A program made the position numbers and the translations under genes. Shown here piece by piece: positions 1 to 5,216 of a DNA stretch of 5,216 nt; position 1 is the stretch's first letter, and each line of letters starts with the position of its first letter. Source of the stretch: Verrucomicrobiota bacterium (lineage in GTDB: Bacteria; Verrucomicrobiota; Verrucomicrobiia; Verrucomicrobiales; Verrucomicrobiaceae); contig JAEYUU010000065.1 in assembly GCA_023429545.1 (NCBI GenBank), positions 1 to 5,216 on the forward strand, in the 5' to 3' direction. The notes beneath the pieces were generated by a model. The model ran no database searches, had not been told where the DNA came from, and saw only the letters and a program-made list of their open reading frames with translations.

Positions 1-314
1 GTGACAAGTTGAACCCGGGACGCAAGAGCGATGGAACCCAGTTCTACTTCGTGCTCGGAAACATGTCCGCACTCAACGGGCAGTACACCGTGTTCGGCCA
101 GGTATATTCCGGCCTCGATTCCCTGAAGAAGCTGTCCAAAGTGGCGACTGATTCCAACGACTGCCCGCTGGAAAGGGTGGAAATCAAGAGCCTGAAGATC
201 ATCGAGCAAAAGGGACCGCTCATCAGCATGAATACCAAGGGCGGCAAGAAGAGCCTCATCAAGAGCGAAGCCGGGATGAGCGCCTTGGAGAAGTTCCTCT
301 ATCACGTGTGGTAG
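1..314 (+). CDS. Cyclophilin-type peptidyl-prolyl cis-trans isomerase, C-terminal part (5' end outside window)
   Basis: Cyclophilins catalyse cis-trans isomerisation of Xaa-Pro peptide bonds and help proteins fold. The reading frame is open from the left edge (first full codon at 3) to the TAG at 312-314, giving 103 codons, so the gene starts upstream; the TTG at 9 is internal, not a start. The cyclophilin core signature is clear: SDGTQFYFVLG (human CypA has the NGSQFFI type), then LNGQYTVFGQV (CypA LDGKHVVFGKV), then a closing beta strand VEIKSLKII. The active-site Arg and the rest of the N-terminal half are not visible. The cyclosporin-contact Trp and the loop His of human CypA are replaced by Ala and Tyr, which is common in bacterial members. 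About 35 residues follow the last core strand, a Lys/Ser-rich tail ending LYHVW; I recognise no domain in it. Whether the protein is exported cannot be judged without the N terminus. Family assignment is secure; cellular location and substrate are unknown. Confidence 0.9.
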   Translation, partial: DKLNPGRKSDGTQFYFVLGNMSALNGQYTVFGQVYSGLDSLKKLSKVATDSNDCPLERVEIKSLKIIEQKGPLISMNTKGGKKSLIKSEAGMSALEKFLYHVW

Positions 315-621
315 TCCGCTTGCTCGCATCATCTGAGTTTTCCACCAAACGGGGCACCACATTAGGCGCCCCGTTTTGCATTTGGGGGTATTACCTCCAC
401 ACGGCTTAGGCAGTTTCCGTAGGCACATGGTGAACGCCTCCACCAACCGCGCATTTTTTTGATTGCTTGATGCTTCCGCCCTCCACATCATGAGCACCAT
501 GCATTCTGCGGAACGCGAGGCCATTCATACGTTGCGTCAGTGTCGCCTTCGCAGGATGTCGTCCACCGGAGCTTTCTCCACGCTCCTTCCGTCGGCCACC
601 TGATCTCCCTTCACACAACGC
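315..621. other. Intergenic region and kinase leader, no gene seen
   Basis: These 307 bases hold the terminator at 347-377 and then about 240 bases of leader before the kinase start. A T7 run sits at 454-460. An inverted repeat TTCCGC (474-479) / GCGGAA (508-513) with a 28-base spacer could form a weak leader hairpin. The best sigma70-like pair I can find is TTGCTT (463-468), a 17-base spacer and CATCAT (486-491), which is too poor to call a promoter. There is no purine-rich ribosome-binding site near 605-617. A 37-codon reading frame from ATG 490 to TGA 601-603 has no recognisable product and no ribosome-binding site. Confidence 0.6.
347..377 (+). terminator. Intrinsic terminator after the cyclophilin gene
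   Basis: The arms AAACGGGGC (347-355) and GCCCCGTTT (368-376) are perfectly complementary. Beyond one A/C mismatch the stem continues with CC (357-358) pairing GG (365-366), leaving a six-base loop ACATTA. The T run 374-377 follows directly. It lies 33 bases after the cyclophilin stop. It would also present A-rich and U-rich flanks on the minus strand (AAA before the 5' arm), but no minus-strand gene ends here. It likely isolates the cyclophilin from the downstream kinase. Confidence 0.8.
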
Positions 622-3201
622 ATGAGCCAAAATCGCTACGAAGTCCTTGGAAAAATTGCCGAAGGTGGACTCGGCAGCGTCTACAAGGCGTACGACAGGA
701 ATCTCAGGCGCGAGGTGGCCCTGAAAAGGGTGCGTGCAGACTCGCCCGAGGAAGCGACCCGCCAGGCCGAGCAGTTGTTTGAAGAGGCGCGCACCATCTC
801 CACGTTGCAGCACCCTCACATCGTCACCGTGTTCGATGTGGGCAAGGATCCGGAGGGAGCTTACATCGTGATGGAACTGCTCAAGGGTGAAACTCTTGAG
901 GACATCATCCAGCGCGGTGCGCTTAATGAAGGAGACTTTCGCGAGCTGGTCTCCCAGTCTCTGGAAGGAATGATCGCGGCGCATGCCACCGGGCTCATCC
1001 ACCTGGACATCAAGCCGCAAAACTTCATGGTGATCTGGCTGCCGAGCGGCAAGTTCCAAATCAAGATCCTGGACTTCGGTCTCGCGAAAATCGCCCACCA
1101 GCCTCACATCCAGGAAGTGGATGCGGATGGCTCCATCCTGGGCAGCATCTTCTTCATGGCGCCCGAGCAGTTCGAGCGCTCCCCGGTGGATGCACGCACG
1201 GACCTGTACTCTCTGGGCTGCGTGTACTACTTCGCCCTCACGCAGCAGTATCCCTTTCAGGGGGAGACCGCGCCCGAGGTGATGGCCAGTCATCTGTACC
1301 ACAGCCGCGTACCGCTGGAGCAGATCCGCCCTGATCTGCCCCGGGCGCTCACCGCGTGGGTGGAGTGGCTCATGATGCGCGATCCCAATGCGCGACCTGT
1401 GACTGCCAGCCAGGCATTCGAATGGTTCCAGGCAGAACAGGTGCCGAATCTCCAGCCCGAGCAGCCTTTCACAGATGATGGCACCGTGGCCATCGCCAAC
1501 CCCGAGGACGAGGAGTACATCGCTACCGCGCTGCCGGAGGACAATGTTCAGGATCACTCCCCATCGCAGGAAATTCCCCGCTATGTACGGCCAGGCGGTC
1601 CATCAGGCCCCATCCGCCCCACGGCTCCACGCCCCACTCGGCCCGTGGCGAGGACCCCCTCCGGCACCGTGGGAGCCCGACCCGCGCCCAAGCCGATGAT
1701 CCGCCCGGTGAACATCGCCGCGGCGATGGCGCCGGAACACCTCCGGCACAAGGCCCCGCTGCCAAAATGGCTCACTCTCTGGACACCGATTGGCCTCGCC
1801 ACGCTGGTCGTGGCGTTCTTTGCCTTCCAGTTCATCTCACGCGCACGCGCCGAGAGCCGATTCGACGCTCTCGTTGTGGCTGCGCAGAATGGGAGGCCGC
1901 AGGGCTCAGTGACTGATGTGAACCTGCTGCTTGATTTTCTGGAGCAGAAAGACAACAGCGAGCAGGCGGGTATCACGCTTCAGAAAATTGATGCTGGCGA
2001 CAGCGCGAACATCCTCATGTCCCGCTATGTTCTGGCGGCGAAATCCGACCATGCGAGGAAAAACCTCGCGGGAGCCATCGCGGCCCGCGGCGCCACCGAG
2101 GCGGTGGAGTCACTGCTGAAAGTGTTCAGCAAGGTACAGGATCGCGAAGCCCGAATTGCCTTCTGGCAGGCGCTGAGCCGCACCGCAGGACCGGCGAACA
2201 TCCCGGACATGCTGGCCAACCTGATACCCGGAGACGGGAACGAACTCAAGGCAGCCGAAAACGCCATGGTGTCCGTGGCCAGCCAGGAGCCGAATGCCGA
2301 CAGCGCCAGCCTGCCGTTCCTCCAGGCGTACCGGAGCAATTCCGGCACCGATGACGTGCGCTCCACCTTCATCCGTGTGCTCTGCAGGCTGGGAAGCCGG
2401 GATGCGCTCAAGGACATGACGGATGCGCTGGGGAACAGCAATCCTCAGATTCGCAACAACGCCGCCATCGCCCTGGGTGACTGGCCCAATGCGGAACCGA
2501 TCCCGGCACTGGAGGAGTTCATTCCCAAGGCGACGGATTCCTACATCCGCACCAATGCCATCAACAGCCTCGGCAATCTGGCTGCGCTATCTGGCGAAAC
2601 GCCCCAGGAGGATATTGCCCAAGCTCTAATCACCGCGCGCGGCAACACCAAGGATGCGCGGGAGCTTGCCGCCATCTTGAACGCGCTGGAGCGCGTCGCC
2701 TCCCCAGAAGCGCGTGACTTCTTCCAGCAACTTCCCACCACCGAGCCACGCAGCAGGCCCCAGGCGGATGCGGCAGTGAAGAGAATCAACGCCCTTCTGG
2801 AAAAAGAAGTGCCTGTCACCGGCGACACCACGGAGCTGTCCGCTGAAAAGGCAGTGCTCACCCCAGGACCGCTGGTCGTACGGAATGGCGCGATCACCAA
2901 CTGGTTCGGCCTCGCCGACCAGGTGAGCTGGCTGGTGAAGGTGGACCAACCGGGCGAGTACGAGGTGCAGTTGAGCCACGCCTATTCCGGAACCAAACCC
3001 GGTCTCTATACGGCCACCTTCGGCAGCAAGCTCTTCTCCCGCCAGGTGGACCTCACCCCGCAGCCGAAGACGGTTTCCCTGGGCAAGGCCCGCATTCCCA
3101 AGGCGGGTCATTACCGCCTCTGGGTCCGGCCCAAGCAGATCGCGCTGGGGGATGAACTCATGCGCGTGGACAAGGCCATCCTGACACGCATGGGGAACTG
3201 A
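622..3201 (+). CDS. Membrane-anchored Ser/Thr protein kinase with HEAT-like repeats and C-terminal beta-sandwich domain
   Basis: An 859-residue Hanks-type kinase, expected to transfer phosphate from ATP to Ser/Thr of partner proteins. The start is fixed: an in-frame TGA at 601-603 is followed by no start codon before ATG 622, although no Shine-Dalgarno is visible. Kinase domain, about residues 6-270: P-loop AEGGLGSVY (13-21), ATP lysine K35 (VALK), helix-C Glu E55, catalytic loop HLDIKPQN (127-134, base D129, N134), DFG at 151-153, MAPEQ (179-183), DLYSLG (194-199) and the conserved Arg R258. The catalytic Lys/Asp/Asn/Asp set is intact, but the HRD Arg is Leu and the first P-loop Gly is Ala. 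A Pro/Arg-rich linker (about 314-362) leads to one hydrophobic membrane segment (about 384-405) followed by RAR, then an alpha-helical region. HEAT-like repeats are clearest at 577-700 (DVRSTF, PQIRNNAAIALG, SYIRTNAINSLG, ARELAAILNAL). The end (about 739-856) resembles the galactose-binding-like beta-sandwich found C-terminal to many sulfatases and glycoside hydrolases: NGAITNWF, VSWLVKV, PGEYEVQLSHAYSG, then LWVRPK. Location is inferred: kinase in the cytoplasm, everything after 405 in the periplasm. Signal and substrate are unknown. Confidence 0.93.
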   Translation: MSQNRYEVLGKIAEGGLGSVYKAYDRNLRREVALKRVRADSPEEATRQAEQLFEEARTISTLQHPHIVTVFDVGKDPEGAYIVMELLKGETLEDIIQRGALNEGDFRELVSQSLEGMIAAHATGLIHLDIKPQNFMVIWLPSGKFQIKILDFGLAKIAHQPHIQEVDADGSILGSIFFMAPEQFERSPVDARTDLYSLGCVYYFALTQQYPFQGETAPEVMASHLYHSRVPLEQIRPDLPRALTAWVEWLMMRDPNARPVTASQAFEWFQAEQVPNLQPEQPFTDDGTVAIANPEDEEYIATALPEDNVQDHSPSQEIPRYVRPGGPSGPIRPTAPRPTRPVARTPSGTVGARPAPKPMIRPVNIAAAMAPEHLRHKAPLPKWLTLWTPIGLATLVVAFFAFQFISRARAESRFDALVVAAQNGRPQGSVTDVNLLLDFLEQKDNSEQAGITLQKIDAGDSANILMSRYVLAAKSDHARKNLAGAIAARGATEAVESLLKVFSKVQDREARIAFWQALSRTAGPANIPDMLANLIPGDGNELKAAENAMVSVASQEPNADSASLPFLQAYRSNSGTDDVRSTFIRVLCRLGSRDALKDMTDALGNSNPQIRNNAAIALGDWPNAEPIPALEEFIPKATDSYIRTNAINSLGNLAALSGETPQEDIAQALITARGNTKDARELAAILNALERVASPEARDFFQQLPTTEPRSRPQADAAVKRINALLEKEVPVTGDTTELSAEKAVLTPGPLVVRNGAITNWFGLADQVSWLVKVDQPGEYEVQLSHAYSGTKPGLYTATFGSKLFSRQVDLTPQPKTVSLGKARIPKAGHYRLWVRPKQIALGDELMRVDKAILTRMGN

Positions 3202-3214
3202 GACGGTTTCCCAT
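3190..3214 (+). other. RNA hairpin enclosing the kinase stop codon
   Basis: ATGGGGAAC (3190-3198) pairs with GTTTCCCAT (3206-3214) over nine positions, eight Watson-Crick pairs and one G-U wobble, with loop TGAGACG whose first three bases are the kinase stop codon. With T3215 bulged, two further G-C pairs (3188-3189 with 3216-3217) can form. No U-tract follows, so it is not a classical intrinsic terminator. The wobble becomes an A-C mismatch in the opposite transcript, so it would fold better in kinase mRNA than in yebC read-through RNA. A role in 3'-end protection or termination is a guess. Confidence 0.45.
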
Positions 3215-3236
3215 TGCCAACCAAGGTGCTGGCTCC

Positions 3237-3962
3237 TTAAGCGATGGCCGCGTACACACGGTGCACATCCGCGTGACCGTCGAGTGACTGCAGGAAGCTT
3301 GTCACCTCTTCGCGCTGCGCATCCGTGAGCGGGGGGCACTCCTTGGGGTGGTAGTGTAGCTCTGAGGTCGTTACAACCCAGCCCGCGGCCTTGAGCGCCT
3401 TCGTCACGGAATCCAGCTTAGTCGTGGGGCAAAAGAAGCGTGCGCCGATATGGTGTGCCAACTCCTCGTCGTCCAGTTCCAGAGGCTCCACATTGTCCGC
3501 ATCCGCTTCGAGCGCGGCGGTTTCAATGTCGACGGAGGTGTCCGGGTGATGCGCCTCCACCAGGCCGCAGTGCTCGAACATCCACCCGACAGACCCCGGG
3601 GTGCCCAGGTTGCCCGCCTTGAAGAGCATCTTAATCTCCGTGGAGGTGCGGTTGTTGTTGTCCGTCAGGCATTCCACGATCACCGGCACGCGGTGGGGCG
3701 CGAATCCCTCATACACCACCGTGTGGTACTGCACCGCATCTGCGCCGGTGCCGGAGCCCTTGGCGATGGCACGCTCAATGGTGTCGCGCGTGACGCTCTG
3801 CTTCTTGGCCACGGCGATGGCGGCGGCAAGACGCGCGTTGAACTCGGGATTGGGGCCACCCAGTTTGGTGGCCACCTGGATTTCACGAGTCAGCTTGCCG
3901 ACGATCTTGCCCTTCTGGTCAGCCGCCAGCTCACGCCATTTCTGTTTCCATTGTGCGCCCAT
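3237..3962 (-). CDS. yebC: YebC/PmpR/TACO1-family protein
   Basis: A complete 241-residue member of the YebC family. Relatives have been annotated as DNA-binding transcription regulators (PmpR-type); mitochondrial TACO1 promotes translation of COX1, and bacterial members have more recently been linked to translation of difficult, proline-rich stretches. The family pattern is clear: N-terminal MGAQWKQKW, then GKIVGKLTREIQVATKLGG (18-36), RDTIERAIAKGSG (59-71), VYEGFAPHRVPVIVECLTDN (83-102) with NRT following, LGTPGSV (119-125), and the acidic C-terminal domain. The reading frame is open 42 codons further upstream into aguA, but those residues have no family resemblance, so I start at ATG 3962, where the family N terminus begins and AAGGAG lies upstream. 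The MGAQWK opening differs from the MAGHSKW of canonical E. coli YebC and resembles a second YebC subgroup. It lies 43 bases after aguA on the same strand and is probably cotranscribed with it. The stop faces the kinase stop across 35 bases. Confidence 0.93.
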   Translation of the reverse strand: MGAQWKQKWRELAADQKGKIVGKLTREIQVATKLGGPNPEFNARLAAAIAVAKKQSVTRDTIERAIAKGSGTGADAVQYHTVVYEGFAPHRVPVIVECLTDNNNRTSTEIKMLFKAGNLGTPGSVGWMFEHCGLVEAHHPDTSVDIETAALEADADNVEPLELDDEELAHHIGARFFCPTTKLDSVTKALKAAGWVVTTSELHYHPKECPPLTDAQREEVTSFLQSLDGHADVHRVYAAIA

Positions 3963-3976
3963 GCGATGTGTCGTGT

Positions 3977-3982
3977 CTCCTT
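3977..3982 (-). promoter_or_regulatory. Ribosome-binding site of yebC
   Basis: On the minus strand AAGGAG lies 14 bases before the ATG at 3962. The spacing is rather long, but it is the only Shine-Dalgarno-like motif before any of the three visible starts, and it supports the short start over the longer open frame extending into aguA. Confidence 0.5.
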
Positions 3983-4005
3983 GGTTCTCGGTTAGTGCAG
4001 CCGCC

Positions 4006-5061
4006 TCAGGGCTTTGCCGTGGGCTGCTGCTGGGAGATACAATGGATCGCCCCGCCTTCGAACACAAGATCACTCGCCAGGATGCCAATCACCTCGCGGC
4101 CTGGGAAACAGTCTCGCAGCACTCCCAGGGCCCGGTTGTCATTCCGCTTCTGGCCAAAGATGGGCGCCAGGACCGCGCCATTGATGATGAGGAAATTCGC
4201 GTAGCTCGCGGGGAGGCGCTCCAGACGCCAGCCCTTCTTGGGGCGCAGCGGCTCGGGCATTTCCAGGGTAAGCACCTCCACGCGGCTCCCATCAGTGGTG
4301 CGCAGGTCCTGAAGGCGCTCGCGATTCTCCTCCAGAACCTTGTAGTTCGGATCCGAGTCACGCTTTTCCACCACCGTCAGCACGGCGTCCTCGCGGATGA
4401 AGCGCGTGATGTCGTCAATGTGGCCATCCGTATCGTCACCCTCGATGCCCTTACCCAGCCAGAAAATGCTGGTGACACCCAGGTTTTTCTTAATCTCCTC
4501 CTCGATCTGCTTCCTGGACCAATCGGGATTGCGGTTCTTGTTCAGCAGCACGGCTTCCGTGGTGATGAGCACGCCGGCGCCATTCACTTCGATGGAGCCG
4601 CCTTCAAGAATCATGTCCGAGGCAACGCGAGGCAACTTGAACGCCTCCGCCACGCGCGCGGGAACCTGGTTGTCCAGGTCGAAGGGTGGGAACTTGCCAC
4701 CCCAGGCGTTGAAGCCCCAGTCGGTGACGGTCAGCGCACCCGTGGCGCGGTCCTTCACAAAGATGGGACCATGATCGCGGCACCACACGTCGTTCGTGGG
4801 ATGGTCAAACAACTCCACCATGCTCAAGTCCCCCTCGTGATCCGCAATGTGCAGCCGGATGCTGTGGTGCGCGATGGCCGGTGCATTGATGCGCACCTTC
4901 TCAAAGCGCGAGATGTCCGCGGCGATTTCACCGAACTTGTCCTGCAGCACTTCATGCGTGCGCGGGGCGCTGTCGGGATTGCACGGCCAGGAAAGCCACA
5001 CGGCCTCTTGCGGGGACCATTCGGCGGGCATGTAATGGGAACTGACGGGGGCTTTGCTCAT
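4006..5061 (-). CDS. aguA: Agmatine deiminase (agmatine iminohydrolase), peptidylarginine deiminase-like family
   Basis: A complete 351-residue enzyme of the Porphyromonas-type peptidylarginine deiminase / agmatine deiminase family, close to the usual 340-370 residues. Agmatine deiminase hydrolyses agmatine to N-carbamoylputrescine and ammonia, the first step of the agmatine route to putrescine. Visible motifs: PAEW (12-15) and AVWLSWP (20-26) at the N terminus; NDVWCRDHGPIFV (90-102) with D96; FNAWGGK (117-123); LEGGSIEVNG (152-161) with E153; GDDTDGHIDD (208-217) with H214 and D216; PASYANF; and FEGGAIHCISQQQP near the end, with the nucleophilic C341. These supply the Asp, Glu, His, Asp and Cys expected of guanidino-modifying enzymes. 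There is no signal peptide, which argues for a cytoplasmic small-molecule enzyme over a secreted protein deiminase. The usual partner, N-carbamoylputrescine amidase (AguB), is not in view; yebC follows 43 bases downstream instead. ATG 5061 is chosen because the family N terminus begins there; no Shine-Dalgarno is visible. Substrate choice within the family is inferred. Confidence 0.93.
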   Translation of the reverse strand: MSKAPVSSHYMPAEWSPQEAVWLSWPCNPDSAPRTHEVLQDKFGEIAADISRFEKVRINAPAIAHHSIRLHIADHEGDLSMVELFDHPTNDVWCRDHGPIFVKDRATGALTVTDWGFNAWGGKFPPFDLDNQVPARVAEAFKLPRVASDMILEGGSIEVNGAGVLITTEAVLLNKNRNPDWSRKQIEEEIKKNLGVTSIFWLGKGIEGDDTDGHIDDITRFIREDAVLTVVEKRDSDPNYKVLEENRERLQDLRTTDGSRVEVLTLEMPEPLRPKKGWRLERLPASYANFLIINGAVLAPIFGQKRNDNRALGVLRDCFPGREVIGILASDLVFEGGAIHCISQQQPTAKP

Positions 5062-5216
5062 GAAACAATTTGGCGATGAAGGAAGCAGTGCTTTCTGTCG
5101 GGGGTTGGGTTGCAGTGAAATGAAAGAATCGGCTAGTCAATGAACCGGCGTGTGATGTCCCTGTCTCTTTTAAACATCTCCGAGCCCACGAGACCGGAGC
5201 CTATGGCGTATGGCGG
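5062..5216. other. Upstream flank of aguA, no feature called
   Basis: These 155 bases should contain the aguA promoter or the gap to an unseen gene. On the minus strand a TTGACT hexamer (5135-5140) resembles a -35 box, but the bases 16-18 downstream do not form a -10 box. No ribosome-binding site, terminator or small gene is evident. At the right edge TATGGCG occurs twice in tandem (5202-5208 and 5209-5215). Confidence 0.5.

Noticed and set aside
429..460. Possible second terminator: a GGTG/CACC hairpin followed by the T7 run
   Set aside because: The stem is only four pairs and lies about ten bases from the T run, and no gene ends just before it.
463..491. Sigma70-like promoter TTGCTT - 17 bases - CATCAT for the kinase
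   Set aside because: Only about three and four of six positions match the consensus hexamers, a level expected by chance in a 240-base leader.
490..603. A 37-codon open frame just upstream of, and in the same frame as, the kinase
   Set aside because: No ribosome-binding site, no recognisable product, and a composition that looks like random leader. It could be a leader peptide, but nothing in the sequence supports that.
406..1557. A 383-codon open frame on the minus strand, opposite the kinase domain
   Set aside because: Same codon-aligned antisense register, here against the kinase gene. The part that leaves the kinase (406-621) shows no recognisable domain.
3963..4088. Longer yebC start at 4088, adding 42 residues
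   Set aside because: The extra residues overlap the 3' end of aguA, do not resemble the family, and are preceded by a worse start context than ATG 3962 with its upstream AAGGAG.
3601..5079. A 492-codon open frame on the plus strand, opposite aguA and part of yebC
   Set aside because: Its codons lie exactly opposite aguA codons, a register that stays open whenever the true gene avoids TTA, CTA and TCA codons, as GC-rich genes do. The translation resembles no family, while aguA and yebC on the other strand are unmistakable.
5202..5215. Tandem heptamer TATGGCG twice at the right edge
   Set aside because: Two copies of seven bases cut off by the window edge are too little to call a repeat array.

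Overview
The window reads as ordinary chromosomal DNA of a GC-rich free-living bacterium. It holds four protein genes: a cyclophilin cut by the left edge, a long membrane-anchored Ser/Thr kinase, a YebC/TACO1-family protein and an agmatine deiminase. I suspect Verrucomicrobiota (a Verrucomicrobiae-like member), with Planctomycetota as the alternative. The reasons are the kinase joined to HEAT-like repeats and to a sugar-binding-type beta-sandwich, and the absence of a Shine-Dalgarno sequence before two of the three visible starts. This placement is inference from gene style; there is no rRNA or other marker in the window.

Layout. Positions 1-314 (+) are the C-terminal part of a cyclophilin-type peptidyl-prolyl isomerase, closed by a good intrinsic terminator at 347-377. 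Positions 315-621 are a 307-base non-coding gap that holds the terminator and the kinase leader. Positions 622-3201 (+) encode an 859-residue protein with a cytoplasmic kinase domain, a proline-rich linker, one membrane segment, alpha-helical HEAT-like repeats and a C-terminal beta-sandwich. Its stop codon lies in the loop of a 9-bp hairpin. A 35-base convergent gap follows. On the minus strand, aguA (5061-4006) is followed after 43 bases by yebC (3962-3237), a likely two-gene transcription unit. Positions 5062-5216 are the upstream flank of aguA, with no promoter I can defend.

How the genes relate. The kinase is separated from the cyclophilin by a terminator and faces yebC tail to tail, so it is probably its own transcription unit. 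Its domain order suggests a transmembrane receptor-like kinase with the catalytic domain inside and a helical-repeat plus ligand-binding module outside. The aguA-yebC pair joins a polyamine-pathway enzyme to a translation or regulatory factor without an obvious biochemical link. I see no mobile element, CRISPR array, tRNA or rRNA. The kinase architecture is the most noteworthy item; the rest is conventional.
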